The notes: a model not told the origin generated them from the letters alone. A DNA stretch of 64,000 nucleotides from Candidatus Kapaibacterium sp. (GCA_016788785.1 JAEUSM010000017.1:62001-126000); one strand, 5' to 3'. Shown: positions 24,144-34,035, counted from the stretch's first letter. Numbers and translations are program-made.

Positions 24144-26819
24144 TTATCGGTGAATAAAAGGAACGACAGAACTCACTCCTTTTTGTGTTGAGAAAACGCT
24201 AAGATATGTTCCAAATTGTAAACCACTCAAATCATAGAATTGTTCACCGTCTCCTAGATGTTGAAACATACGTACATTCTTTCCTAAAATGTCAATTATT
24301 CGGACTTCACCTATTTCATTGGAAGAAACTGTTACTCTTTGATTTGTTACAGCCATGGTTGTTTGAGCAATTAGACCTTCAATAATAGATGTAGTAACAG
24401 GACATGCAACAAAAACGTTTGATTTGTTGGTTATTCCTTGTTGATTTCTAGCAGTAAAGTAATAATAAATCGCAGTCCCATTCCATTGTGGATTCGTTTT
24501 GTATAGTTGATTTGTAATAACAAAACTTCCATCGCCGAGTTTAATCAAAGGAAATTCAACTGTATCTTTGTCATTATAAATAACAATTGAAGCAGATCTG
24601 ATGGAATCTCTATTGTCATAAGGGTCAGAGAGAATAGAAACCCTTGCAGTTGCATGATTTCCACAAACATCAACTTCTGGTTTCATGAAATTAGGTCCTG
24701 CACCCCAAACATAGTAACTAAAAGCACGTAAAAAACGGTAATCACCATTCCATGTTGTATACATTGCACCTTCAAATGATTCGTTAGTTTCCATAGTCAT
24801 TCTCCAATCGCGAATTGTGGACGTATTGCCAACATCGTAATAGGCAGATGCGATTTGTTTGAATCCAAGTTCGGCAAATTTGTCCGACGATTCTTTTTTT
24901 AACGAACCATTCCAATTCATTATGACTGGTTTTGGGTCTACCAAATTCCAAATTCCCCGTAAATCCCCATTTATTAGATAATAGTTGTTTGTAGCATTAT
25001 GAAGTGAATCTATCATATCAGACCAAATAACAGAACGTCCATTTTGGTTTACTGAAGTCCGTAGCGTTGAACAAAGATTGATGTTACCTGCAAGTAATAC
25101 GGCTGGAGATTTTTTCGCATGTAAACAAGCTGAATCTCGATTCATATTACGAATTTCATCATGCTGAAAGAAAAACCATTCAGGAGAATGAAAAAGTGAA
25201 TCTACGTCTTCAAATTGTTTTTCAACAATCGACGACACCTCCGGTTCAGAGACACATATCATCGTCGAACCGCTATATTGATTATCACTTACGGCTGTAA
25301 AGGGATGGAAATACTCAACAAAAACGGTGTCTCCATTCGAAATAGATGAACCATTTTTTAGTCTTGGTGAACGAACAAAATGGGATGGACCGTAATTTCC
25401 TAAATTTGCAGAAACAAAAGGGTCAATAATCGAATCTAAATCTAAACCTTCTTTTGGAATGGTTCCTTTCGTAAGATTTCTTATCGTAACTGGAGTTCCT
25501 TTTCTACGAAGAATATTCATAAAACCAGCTTCACGAATTTCAAAATCATCAAACCATATCTTTCCTTTATCCCCTCCCCAAACACCCAAATACAAATTGA
25601 TTTGTGTATTTTCTAATGTATTGAAAGTTACTTCAATTTTTTGCCAATCTTGAGAGGTAGTTGGAATTGAAAACGCAGTATAGGTTAATGCTCTATTTCC
25701 TGCTAAGGCTAAGAGTCTTACCTCACTACCTGCAAAGTTTTCGGTTTTAAACCATGCAGACATTACATATTGGCGATGTGGTTGACATTGGACTTGTCGG
25801 TTAAATCGACAATTACCCGATGGATTTCCTGCCACAAAATTAGTACATCGAACAGAAGATGCACCAGATAATTTTTCGTTGAAATCTTGAAATGTACTTA
25901 CACCAGCTCCATCGTAGAATGACCATCCACTGAACTGAGTATTTGCATTAACCAATTCGAATCCACCATTCGGTAATGAAACTGTTGATACAGGAATTAC
26001 TCGCAATGAATCTCCTTCAACAACGCAGTTAACTCGCGTAAGAACTCCCTCTGCTAAATGAGGATTATTAGAAAGGATACCTTCTGACCAACCAAAATTA
26101 GCAACTCCTGGAATTGCCTTAACAAAACGTTCATTCCAATAATTAGTAATAGTATCTATATTACGAAAATAGATTGGAATTTCGTAGGGTAATCTATTAA
26201 GTTTAAAATCATGATTACTAAATCCATTCAAACGGTATTTTTCAATTGTATCTGTCAAAGATTTGATTGTTCTTACTGCTCCTTGACCACGAAGGTTGTG
26301 CTGAGAAAAAATCCAGCGTTCTGGATAGTCAGGATAATCCCAAATTAGACACGATGGTAAAGAAGATTGTGAAGTAAGTAATTGTTGGAATGATTGGATT
26401 GCAGCTGCAAGTCCATCCTCATTATCACCAATGATAACGATAGCATCTGAATGAATGGAAATGATATACCCGTTCTTATAAGGAGGTTCAACTGTTAAAA
26501 TCTTACTTTTTGGAAAGGATTCTACAAACTTATCATCTCTTGACATTCCGATATATATTCCAAAATTTGGAAAATGCGTTTGATAACTAATTATCGGTAC
26601 ATCTTGACCTTTGAAAGTCTTTATACTTTTTTGAATACGGGAAGTATACGCCGATAAATCTTGAGAAGACCCATTAACAATAGCTCCAAAATTTGAAGGA
26701 ATTGCACCAGAAGATGTATCTACTACATACATCTTAGGATAGGGGAATATAGGTGGGAGTTGTTGAGCAGTTACGAACAATGTCGCGACAAACAATTGAA
26801 TACCAAGTAGCAATTTCAT
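24144..26819 (-). CDS. Secreted GH20-like glycosidase with inserted carbohydrate-binding module and T9SS tail
   Basis: 891 residues from the ATG at 26819, which gives a clean signal peptide (M-K-L-L-L-G..., cleavage after V-T-A); an earlier ATG adds 7 residues. Residues ~25-155 resemble the GH20b/zincin-like accessory domain. A catalytic-type barrel follows, starting at D-Y-P-D-Y-P-E-R-W. It is interrupted at about 280-430 by a jelly-roll module (N-G-G-F-E ... W-F-D-D-F-E-I), and the acidic pair Asp554-Glu555 (F-Q-H-D-E-I) is placed like the GH20 catalytic pair. The last ~70 residues form a type A T9SS sorting domain. Probable extracellular hexosaminidase or related glycosidase; substrate unproven. 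Confidence 0.65.
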   Translation of the reverse strand: MKLLLGIQLFVATLFVTAQQLPPIFPYPKMYVVDTSSGAIPSNFGAIVNGSSQDLSAYTSRIQKSIKTFKGQDVPIISYQTHFPNFGIYIGMSRDDKFVESFPKSKILTVEPPYKNGYIISIHSDAIVIIGDNEDGLAAAIQSFQQLLTSQSSLPSCLIWDYPDYPERWIFSQHNLRGQGAVRTIKSLTDTIEKYRLNGFSNHDFKLNRLPYEIPIYFRNIDTITNYWNERFVKAIPGVANFGWSEGILSNNPHLAEGVLTRVNCVVEGDSLRVIPVSTVSLPNGGFELVNANTQFSGWSFYDGAGVSTFQDFNEKLSGASSVRCTNFVAGNPSGNCRFNRQVQCQPHRQYVMSAWFKTENFAGSEVRLLALAGNRALTYTAFSIPTTSQDWQKIEVTFNTLENTQINLYLGVWGGDKGKIWFDDFEIREAGFMNILRRKGTPVTIRNLTKGTIPKEGLDLDSIIDPFVSANLGNYGPSHFVRSPRLKNGSSISNGDTVFVEYFHPFTAVSDNQYSGSTMICVSEPEVSSIVEKQFEDVDSLFHSPEWFFFQHDEIRNMNRDSACLHAKKSPAVLLAGNINLCSTLRTSVNQNGRSVIWSDMIDSLHNATNNYYLINGDLRGIWNLVDPKPVIMNWNGSLKKESSDKFAELGFKQIASAYYDVGNTSTIRDWRMTMETNESFEGAMYTTWNGDYRFLRAFSYYVWGAGPNFMKPEVDVCGNHATARVSILSDPYDNRDSIRSASIVIYNDKDTVEFPLIKLGDGSFVITNQLYKTNPQWNGTAIYYYFTARNQQGITNKSNVFVACPVTTSIIEGLIAQTTMAVTNQRVTVSSNEIGEVRIIDILGKNVRMFQHLGDGEQFYDLSGLQFGTYLSVFSTQKGVSSVVPFIHR

Positions 26820-26870
26820 TTTCGTCACCTGAAAGAACAATGTAAGAGAGTAGGTTTTTAGAGAACCCTT

Positions 26871-27677
26871 TTACAATATACCAAGAATAGTTGATATTGC
26901 TAAAACAACAATCATTGAGACGACAATAATCCTGATTGTTTTGATAGTGACAAACTTCAAAAATGAAAATCCAACGATAGTTCCAACGACTGCAACGACA
27001 GCTGCTACTACTGTTATTGACGTATGTACACTATTCCATGATGCTATGAGCATCGTTGGTATATACACTGCAACCCTTGCTATATCTATAATAGTTGAAC
27101 AAGAAGCTGAAGTAGCGATATATTCTTCTGGTTCTAATTCAGTTCCCATCAAAAAGGCTGATCTCATAGCACCTTGCAATCCTGTTAAACCACCAAAAAA
27201 CCCTGCAATTGCACCACCAAGAAACAAATACTTTTTACCATATTTTCTCTTTTTTAATGAGGGTATGATGTCGTAAAGAACTATACCAAGTAAAAAATTT
27301 CCAACTACTATTTTCAGTACGCTTGGATTAGCAGTAATGCCGTAGATATCATACGTTGGAAGATTTGGAATCTCCACAATGAATCGAAGTAGATATGCTC
27401 CTCCAACTGCTAAGCTTGCAGCAGGAATTCCAAATTGAATAGTCGTTTTCCAATTGATATCTTTAAAAAGAATCGCAGATTTGAATAAACTAACGACCAA
27501 GTGAACTATTCCAGTTATCCCAATAGCTGTATGAATTGGTACGGTAATTCCTAAAACTGGCATGAGAACACTGCCTAAACCAAATCCAGAAAAGAAGGTA
27601 ATCAGTGATGTAACAAAGGTTACAACAACAATGACCAAGGTATCAATTAAGGAGGAAATTTGTAATAAATAATCCAT
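26871..27677 (-). CDS. TauE/SafE family permease
   Basis: 268 residues from the ATG at 27677; an upstream start at 27701 would lie inside the atpG terminator. About seven to eight membrane helices, with the family repeats 'F-F-S-G-F-G-L-G-S-V-L-M-P' and 'A-G-F-F-G-G-L-T-G-L-Q-G'. The family exports or imports small organosulfur or organic anions (sulfite, sulfoacetate and others); the substrate here is unknown. It follows the atpG terminator and is separate from the ATP synthase operon. Confidence 0.85.
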   Translation of the reverse strand: MDYLLQISSLIDTLVIVVVTFVTSLITFFSGFGLGSVLMPVLGITVPIHTAIGITGIVHLVVSLFKSAILFKDINWKTTIQFGIPAASLAVGGAYLLRFIVEIPNLPTYDIYGITANPSVLKIVVGNFLLGIVLYDIIPSLKKRKYGKKYLFLGGAIAGFFGGLTGLQGAMRSAFLMGTELEPEEYIATSASCSTIIDIARVAVYIPTMLIASWNSVHTSITVVAAVVAVVGTIVGFSFLKFVTIKTIRIIVVSMIVVLAISTILGIL

Positions 27678-27679
27678 AT

Positions 27680-27715
27680 GGTAAAAAAAAAGCCTGTTCA
27701 ACTAAGTAACAGGCT
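27680..27715 (-). terminator. Terminator of the ATP synthase operon (after atpG)
   Basis: On the minus strand, AGCCTGTT-loop-AACAGGCT (27691-27715) is followed by a run of eight or nine T residues, 26 bases after the atpG stop. It ends directly before the TauE/SafE start. Confidence 0.9.
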
Positions 27716-27740
27716 ATTTAGTAATGAAAACTATAAACTC

Positions 27741-28628
27741 TTACCCTTTCAACGCTTCAGCACCACCAACAATTTCCAACATCTCTGTTGTAATTGCTGC
27801 CTGACGAGCCTTGTTGTAACTAAGTTTCAATATTTTAATAAGATCATTTGCATTATTGGTTGCAGCATCCATCGCCATCATTCTCGCAGCTTGTTCAGCA
27901 GCATTTGATTCCAACAGACCTTTCCAAACTTGCATATTCAAGTATTTTGGAAGTAAGGTGTCCAGAATTTCTTCACGATTTGGCTCGTAGATGTAATCCA
28001 CAGTTTTCTTTTTCTTGTTCGAAGTGTTTGCAGTTGTTTCTGGTACGATAGGTAAAAGTTGCTGAATCGTTGGAACTTGTTTGATAAGTGATTTGAATTC
28101 ACTGTAAATCATTGTAACGAGATCGTAATCGTAATTCAAAAACCCTTCAGAAAGCAATGATGCAATAGAATAAGCAGTTGAAAATTGTAATTTTCCAAAA
28201 ACATCTGGAAATTGTTCTTGAACAAATTCTTCTGTTTTAGACAATTGAGCAATTGATTTTTTCCCAACTAAGACCAATGATAATTTTGCTGTTGGATATT
28301 TTTCCTTCAACTCTGCGATATAGGCAACTGCAGAACGAAGTATCGTCGTATTGAAACTTCCACAAAGACCTCTATCAGAAGTAATAACTAAAAATGCTAT
28401 TGAGGTAACATCTTTACGTTCTTGGAAGAAAGGATGAGCAAATTCTTCTTCAGCTAATGCCAAATTGGAAAGTATTTCCGAAAGTTTTGTTGCATACGGA
28501 CGAGCAGATAAAATAGCATCTTGAGCACGACGCAATTTGGCAGTTGCAACCATTTTCATCGCAGAAGTAATCTTTGAAGTATTTTGTACAGTTGTTATCC
28601 TTTGTCGTATATCGCGTAACGTTGCCAT
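27741..28628 (-). CDS. atpG: ATP synthase F1 gamma subunit
   Basis: 295 residues. Starts A-T-L-R-D-I-R-Q-R-I and continues K-I-T-S-A-M-K-M-V-A, the N-terminal gamma helix; the C-terminal helix has R-Q-A-A-I-T-T-E-M-L-E-I-V-G-G-A, the classic gamma signature. It forms the rotating central stalk. Here it is separated from atpA by hldD. Confidence 0.97.
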   Translation of the reverse strand: MATLRDIRQRITTVQNTSKITSAMKMVATAKLRRAQDAILSARPYATKLSEILSNLALAEEEFAHPFFQERKDVTSIAFLVITSDRGLCGSFNTTILRSAVAYIAELKEKYPTAKLSLVLVGKKSIAQLSKTEEFVQEQFPDVFGKLQFSTAYSIASLLSEGFLNYDYDLVTMIYSEFKSLIKQVPTIQQLLPIVPETTANTSNKKKKTVDYIYEPNREEILDTLLPKYLNMQVWKGLLESNAAEQAARMMAMDAATNNANDLIKILKLSYNKARQAAITTEMLEIVGGAEALKG

Positions 28629-28648
28629 AATTTTTTAATTGAATCGAA

Positions 28649-29614
28649 TTAGATGTATTGCCAAGAAGTTAATAGATAGTTCTGTACATAATCAGAAACT
28701 GCATCTTCTAATGTTGTTGGCTGAGTATAAATCCCTTTTGAACGCAATAACTCCATAGAAGCTTGCGTATAATTTTGATATTGATATTTCAAATGTTCAG
28801 GCATTGGAATGTATCGAATGTCGATTGATTTTCCCAAAGCAGTAAAAACTGCAGTCATCAAATCATTCCAAGAGCGAGCTACTCCTGTTCCAAGATTAAA
28901 GATGCCTTTTACGGATGTGGATAGATACAGTTCCCACATTGCATCAATCACATCTTTAATATAGATAAAATCTCGAACTTGACCGCCATTTGGATATTCA
29001 GAAACGTTTGATTCAAACAATTCGACATACCCTTTTGATTGAATTTGATTAAATGCTTTATAAACCATTGAAGCCATGTCATTTTTATGATATTCATTCG
29101 GTCCAAAAACATTAAAGTATTTCAGACCAATCACCTTTGATTCCATTGAATTTGCAAAAATCCAACAATCAAAAAGGTGTTTTGAATACCCATACATATT
29201 TAAAGGTTTCAGTTCTGGGTTAAAGGTATCAGAATAACCATTTTCACCTAACCCATAGGTCGCAGCACTACTTGCATATAAAAACTTGCAACCATGTTCA
29301 AAAGCATAGGTTGCTAAAATTTTCGAATACTCTACATTATTATCATAGAGATAATCTGCATTTCGTTCAGTGGTTGTAGAACAAGCACCCATATGAACTA
29401 TGGTAGAAATAGATCGACCATATATACCTTTTTGGATTTGTTCACGGAAAGTCTCAATTGGAATAATTGAATGGAAATTTTTACCAATGAGATTTTTCCA
29501 TTTTAGGTCAGTACCAAGTTTATCGACTATGATAATATCATTAATACCATTATCATTCAGTTTTTTGACAAAACATGAACCAATAAACCCGGCACCGCCT
29601 GTAACAACAACCAT
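28649..29614 (-). CDS. hldD: ADP-L-glycero-D-manno-heptose-6-epimerase
   Basis: 321 residues. NAD(P)-binding T-G-G-A-G-F-I-G (5-12), the HldD-specific G-A-C-S-T-T-T-E block, S-S-A-A-T-Y-G and the catalytic Y-x-x-x-K (Y-G-Y-S-K). It makes ADP-L-glycero-D-manno-heptose for lipopolysaccharide inner core. The gene lies inside the ATP synthase operon, 1 base after the atpA stop and 20 bases before atpG, with the same direction, so it is surely co-transcribed. Confidence 0.93.
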   Translation of the reverse strand: MVVVTGGAGFIGSCFVKKLNDNGINDIIIVDKLGTDLKWKNLIGKNFHSIIPIETFREQIQKGIYGRSISTIVHMGACSTTTERNADYLYDNNVEYSKILATYAFEHGCKFLYASSAATYGLGENGYSDTFNPELKPLNMYGYSKHLFDCWIFANSMESKVIGLKYFNVFGPNEYHKNDMASMVYKAFNQIQSKGYVELFESNVSEYPNGGQVRDFIYIKDVIDAMWELYLSTSVKGIFNLGTGVARSWNDLMTAVFTALGKSIDIRYIPMPEHLKYQYQNYTQASMELLRSKGIYTQPTTLEDAVSDYVQNYLLTSWQYI

Positions 29615-29615
29615 G

Positions 29616-31175
29616 TTATTTTCTTGTTGATGGAGAGCTAAATTGAGCTACAAATTTTTCAATTGCTTCGTCTAAACGAGCACCAATTTCTTTTGTAATT
29701 TCTTTTTTCTCAGCAATTCCATTCAATACATCTGTATATCCTGTACGAAGCATATCAATAAATTCGACTTCAAATTGACGAAGTGATTCTGTTTTGAATT
29801 CATCTAAAATACCTTTTGTAGCACAATAGATTATAGCAATTTGTTCTTGAACTGGTACAGGAGAATATTGACGTTGTTTCATAATCTCAGATAATGAATA
29901 ACCACGTGTCAATTTCTGTTGAGTAGATTTATCCAAATCAGAACCGAATTTTGCAAATGCTTCTAATGCTCTAAACATCGCCAATTCTAGTTTCAAAGGA
30001 CCAGCAACCTTTTTCATTGCTTTGATTTGTGCATTACCACCAACACGAGATACAGAAATACCAATATTTAAAGCTGGACGAATACCAGCGTTGAAGAGGT
30101 TTGGTTCAAGATAAATCTGTCCATCAGTAATGGAAATTACGTTTGTTGGGATATAAGCAGAAACGTCACCAGCTTGTGTTTCGATAACTGGAAGTGCCGT
30201 CAATGAACCACCCCCCAAATCATCTGATAATTTTGCAGAACGCTCAAGTAAGCGAGAGTGCAAATAGAAGATATCGCCAGGATACGCTTCACGTCCAGGT
30301 GGACGGCGTAATAACAAAGAAACTTGACGATATGCAGCAGCTTGTTTTGTCAAATCATCATAGACGATGAGTGCGTGTTTTCCATTATCACGGAAATACT
30401 CACCCATTGAAGATCCACTGTAAGGAGCGATAAATTGAAGTGGTGCAGGATCCGATGCATTCGCAGCGACGATAGTTGTATAAGCCATTGCTCCATGTTC
30501 TTCCAACGTCGCGACAACGTTAGCAACTGTAGAACCTTTTTGACCAATTGCAACATACACGCAGTAAACTGGCTCGATACCGTTCTTTTTCGCCTCTTCA
30601 GTATGAGTATACTTTTGATTGATAATCGTGTCTAAGGCAACAACAGTTTTGCCAGTTTGTCTATCGCCAATAATCAACTCACGTTGACCACGACCGATAG
30701 GAATAAGAGAGTCTACAGCTTTAATACCAGTTTGAAGAGGTTGAGTAACTGGTTTACGTTGAATAACTCCTAAGGCTTTACGTTCTATCGGCAAAGTGTG
30801 CTTAGTATTTAAATCACCCTTCCCATCAATCGGAACACCTAATGGATTGACAACTCGACCTAATAACTCTTCACCAACTGGTACAGAGGCAATTTTGCCA
30901 GTACGACGGACTGTATCTCCCTCTTTCACTAATCTATCGTCACCAAAAAGTACAACCCCTGCGTTATCTTCTTCAAGATTTAACACCATTCCTTGTACAC
31001 CATTTGGAAACTCGACTAACTCAGATGACATAACCTTTGTTAATCCGTATACACGTGCAACCCCATCACCAACTTGGAGTACAGTACCAACCTCATAAAT
31101 ATCAACTTCTTTTTCGAAACCGGAAAGTTGCCTACGTAGTATCGCCGATATTTCTTCTGGACGAACTTCAGCCAT
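29616..31175 (-). CDS. atpA: ATP synthase F1 alpha subunit
   Basis: 519 residues. Walker A G-D-R-Q-T-G-K-T (about 172-179), the S-x-x-x-R arginine-finger region [13 protein letters not shown], and the N-terminal beta-barrel. Full length. It alternates with beta (atpD, not in the window) in the catalytic head. Confidence 0.98.
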   Translation of the reverse strand: MAEVRPEEISAILRRQLSGFEKEVDIYEVGTVLQVGDGVARVYGLTKVMSSELVEFPNGVQGMVLNLEEDNAGVVLFGDDRLVKEGDTVRRTGKIASVPVGEELLGRVVNPLGVPIDGKGDLNTKHTLPIERKALGVIQRKPVTQPLQTGIKAVDSLIPIGRGQRELIIGDRQTGKTVVALDTIINQKYTHTEEAKKNGIEPVYCVYVAIGQKGSTVANVVATLEEHGAMAYTTIVAANASDPAPLQFIAPYSGSSMGEYFRDNGKHALIVYDDLTKQAAAYRQVSLLLRRPPGREAYPGDIFYLHSRLLERSAKLSDDLGGGSLTALPVIETQAGDVSAYIPTNVISITDGQIYLEPNLFNAGIRPALNIGISVSRVGGNAQIKAMKKVAGPLKLELAMFRALEAFAKFGSDLDKSTQQKLTRGYSLSEIMKQRQYSPVPVQEQIAIIYCATKGILDEFKTESLRQFEVEFIDMLRTGYTDVLNGIAEKKEITKEIGARLDEAIEKFVAQFSSPSTRK

Positions 31176-31214
31176 AATGACACCTTATATTCAATATGTT
31201 TTTAATAATGCTTA

Positions 31215-31436
31215 TTATTTATTGCTTAAAAGCAAATATCCTATCAAAAATGGCAGCATTGCTAATACTCCTAAGCCAATTGCAATGGAAAATGCCAATT
31301 TTTCTTTTTCTTTTTTATCTAATTCTGGGTTGAATAATTTTTTAAATGTCAAAAACAACCACGGAATTACCACTAAGACAATTGACGTTACAACGATGGT
31401 TGCAAGCAGGTCAGTTGCCGTTAAATTTTCAAACAT
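31215..31436 (-). CDS. Small two-helix membrane protein inside the ATP synthase operon
   Basis: 73 residues: hydrophobic helix at about 9-31, a charged middle (N-P-E-L-D-K-K-E-K-E-K) and a second helix at about 47-69. It lies between atpH (18 bases upstream) and atpA (39 bases downstream) in the same direction, and has no overlap with other genes. I do not recognise a family. Position suggests an assembly or accessory role for the ATP synthase, but this is inference. Confidence 0.6.
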   Translation of the reverse strand: MFENLTATDLLATIVVTSIVLVVIPWLFLTFKKLFNPELDKKEKEKLAFSIAIGLGVLAMLPFLIGYLLLSNK

Positions 31437-31454
31437 TTTTTCTCACTATCACCA

Positions 31455-32060
31455 TTACACTAATGGTGATTCTTGAACAAGTTTTTTGTATAGTTGCGAT
31501 AATTGATATTGAAGAGATCCATCAATAACAACATCCTTAATTTGTACTTTCGCTCCAGCTTTTAATTCAGGCTTTAAGCGAAACGTAGCTTGTACCGTTT
31601 TTCCAGTTCTTTTTTGAAGAGCTTCTGAAATAGAGTTTTGTTGTTTAGAGTCCAAATCAACCGCACTATGAACTGTTACTGGTAAAATATTATAACACTC
31701 ATTATATAATTCAATGAATGCATTGACAATTTCAAAGAATAGTTTTTCTCGTTTTTTTTCAGTAAGTAAAATCAAAAAGCTATAAACTAATGCATCTATT
31801 TTACCATCAAAAATTTCTTTTAATATCCCCTCTTTTTTTCTGTGTTGAACGACAGGACTATGCAAAAGTGCTGTAAGTTCTTTAGAAGACTTGACTACAT
31901 CAGCAACAAACTTTAAATCAGCTAATACAGTATCAACTAACTTAGACGATGGTTGGATTTTAGAAAAATCTATATGAGATTGATCATTAGCACTTCCTTC
32001 ATGTAAGGCAGTACTCAACAAAGAAAGGGCATAACGACGAGCAATTTTAGTATGTACCAT
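31455..32060 (-). CDS. atpH: ATP synthase F1 delta subunit
   Basis: 201 residues from the ATG at 32060 (M-V-H-T-K-I-A-R-R-Y-A, the usual delta start); a start at 32138 would run into atpF. The N-terminal helical domain and the C-terminal part with 'L-K-A-G-A-K-V-Q-I-K-D-V-V-I-D-G-S' are typical OSCP/delta. It joins the stator stalk to F1. About 20 extra residues near 25-45 compared with the shortest homologues. Confidence 0.93.
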   Translation of the reverse strand: MVHTKIARRYALSLLSTALHEGSANDQSHIDFSKIQPSSKLVDTVLADLKFVADVVKSSKELTALLHSPVVQHRKKEGILKEIFDGKIDALVYSFLILLTEKKREKLFFEIVNAFIELYNECYNILPVTVHSAVDLDSKQQNSISEALQKRTGKTVQATFRLKPELKAGAKVQIKDVVIDGSLQYQLSQLYKKLVQESPLV

Positions 32061-32064
32061 TGGA

Positions 32065-32559
32065 TTAATTTTGCGAAACTTGATCGACAAATTTATTGAT
32101 AAATTTTGAGTGTTGCTCAGCGTCGACTGTTTGTTCAAGAATTTTTTCTGTTGCAGAAACTACTAATGTAGCAATTTCAGTACGTAATTCACGAAGAGCT
32201 AATTCTTTTTGACGATTAATTTCTCTTGTTGCTTCTTCAATTTTTTCTTTTTTAATCACATCAGCAGCTTCAGTTGCATCACGTGTTATTTGTTCAGCAC
32301 GTGTACGGCCTTCTTTTAAAAGGTTCATCATTTCTGTGTGTGCATCTGCTAGTTTCGCTTTCACTTCCGCTAAAGTTTTATCAGCTTCTTCTCTTGCCGC
32401 TTTTGCGGAAGTTATTTCATTTGCAATGTTTTCTTCACGCAATTTAAGACCCTGCAAAATTGGTTTAAAACCAAATTTACCGAGAATGATAAGGAACAAG
32501 ATAAAATTTATCAGGGTCCAAACTATGAGACCAGGCGAAAAATTTAAAAAATTATCCAT
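32065..32559 (-). CDS. atpF: ATP synthase F0 b subunit
   Basis: 164 residues: one N-terminal membrane helix (about 8-27) and then a long charged coiled coil, the dimeric stator stalk, with regular Ala/Glu/Lys repeats. Only one b gene is seen. Four bases before atpH. Confidence 0.95.
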   Translation of the reverse strand: MDNFLNFSPGLIVWTLINFILFLIILGKFGFKPILQGLKLREENIANEITSAKAAREEADKTLAEVKAKLADAHTEMMNLLKEGRTRAEQITRDATEAADVIKKEKIEEATREINRQKELALRELRTEIATLVVSATEKILEQTVDAEQHSKFINKFVDQVSQN

Positions 32560-32678
32560 AGTATAGAGTAGTTTTGTGTGGTTTGATATCCAACAACAAT
32601 AAACAAAATTGTATGAAAGGTTGTAGTAATCAAATTACTACAACCATTCAAGTAAATAAAGCGAGTAAACGGAATTGC

Positions 32679-32912
32679 CTATTTGAATGCCAAAAGAATA
32701 CAAACGATAATTGCGAAAAGTGCAGTACCCTCGATAAGAGCTGCCGCAATAATCATCGTAGTTCTTGCATCACCAGCAGCTTCTGGTTGACGGCTTGCAG
32801 CTTCCAAAGCAGCGGCAGCTAAACGACCGATACCAGAACCTACACCAAATACAGTAATACCAACTCCAAGACCTGCAGACAAATAAGCCATAGCTTTTGC
32901 TAATTCACCCAT
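32679..32912 (-). CDS. atpE: ATP synthase F0 c subunit
   Basis: 77 residues from the ATG at 32912, which has AAGGAT just upstream; five codons earlier another ATG exists. Two helices with the Gly-rich first helix and the polar loop S-R-Q-P-E. The ion-binding Glu lies in A-A-L-I-E-G-T-A-L-F. Helix 1 lacks the Gln expected for sodium-binding rings, so proton coupling is likely. Confidence 0.95.
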   Translation of the reverse strand: MGELAKAMAYLSAGLGVGITVFGVGSGIGRLAAAALEAASRQPEAAGDARTTMIIAAALIEGTALFAIIVCILLAFK

Positions 32913-32967
32913 TGTGTTATCCTTCAAAAATAGAATATGATTAAAATTTAATTACAAAATTGCCAAA

Positions 32968-34035
32968 TTAATGATGTGCATGTTCTTCATGAGCATGATC
33001 TCCCAATGCCAAGCCAATAAATACTGCAGTCAACAAGGTAAAGATATATGCCTGTAAAAATGCCACCAAAAGTTCTAAGAAATAAATAAAGACCGAAAAG
33101 GATACCGCTATAGGTGCCCAAACCAGACTTTTAAAGAATAATATTAACCCGACTAATGACAAAAGAATAATATGTCCTGCTGTCATATTTGCAAACAATC
33201 GGACTGTAAGAGCAAATGGTTTTGTTATTAACCCCACTATTTCGATTGGAATCATAATTGGTGCCAACCAAGCTGGGGCCCCACCTAAAAGGTGATGCAA
33301 CCAAGCTTTGATTCCAGCTTCTTTTATTGCAGTTAAATTAATTATAACAAAAGCAGTAATTGCCAAAGCAGCTGTTACTCCAATTGCACCTGTATATGTA
33401 TGCATTCCAGGTAACAAACCAAAAAGATTTGCACCCAAAATGAAGAAAAACAATCCTAAGAAATACGGCATCAAACGTTCGCCAACTTTTTTGCTACCAA
33501 CATTTTGCATAACAACTTCATCTCGGATGTATACCGCTACGACTTCGATTAAGTTATGTACACCTTTGGGAGCATCACCTTTTGCTTTTTTGGCTTTTCG
33601 ACCAGCTGTAATCAACACGAAAAACACAATGAGCATAACCACCCATTGATAGAAAACCAAATTGGTAATTGACAAGTCAAACCACGGTTTTTCTTGTGTT
33701 GCAGTCGATATAATCTGATGTTTTTTATCAAAAGTAAATTTACCAGACTCTAAAAGAGCTTTTGTATTAGGATAATAATAGAATTCTGTTCCATTAGTAT
33801 ACACCATGTGGGGCAAATCTGCTATGTGGTATGGTCCCCAATAAAGACCATGATGATCACCCAATTCACCTAACAAATGTTCAAATACTTGTTCTTTTGG
33901 AACATTAGACAAATCATGCGAATCATGTGCACTGCTTGAGTGTGCATCTGAGTGTGAAGTGGATGAAGTATCATGAGCATCTTTATGATGTTCAGATTGA
34001 TCAGCTAACAAATTCTCAGCAGGTATAGTATACAT
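32968..34035 (-). CDS. atpB: ATP synthase F0 a subunit with His-rich N-terminal extension
   Basis: 355 residues from the ATG at 34035, which overlaps the previous stop as TGATG. The C-terminal two thirds are a normal a subunit, with the essential Arg in A-L-T-V-R-L-F-A-N-M-T-A-G-H and the helix pair before it. The first ~80 residues are unusual: a short hydrophilic stretch very rich in His, Ser and Asp (about 12-45), then a folded-looking segment to the first helix near 135. Extended a subunits are known in Bacteroidota and Chlorobiota; the His-rich part may bind metal (inference). Confidence 0.95.
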   Translation of the reverse strand: MYTIPAENLLADQSEHHKDAHDTSSTSHSDAHSSSAHDSHDLSNVPKEQVFEHLLGELGDHHGLYWGPYHIADLPHMVYTNGTEFYYYPNTKALLESGKFTFDKKHQIISTATQEKPWFDLSITNLVFYQWVVMLIVFFVLITAGRKAKKAKGDAPKGVHNLIEVVAVYIRDEVVMQNVGSKKVGERLMPYFLGLFFFILGANLFGLLPGMHTYTGAIGVTAALAITAFVIINLTAIKEAGIKAWLHHLLGGAPAWLAPIMIPIEIVGLITKPFALTVRLFANMTAGHIILLSLVGLILFFKSLVWAPIAVSFSVFIYFLELLVAFLQAYIFTLLTAVFIGLALGDHAHEEHAHH

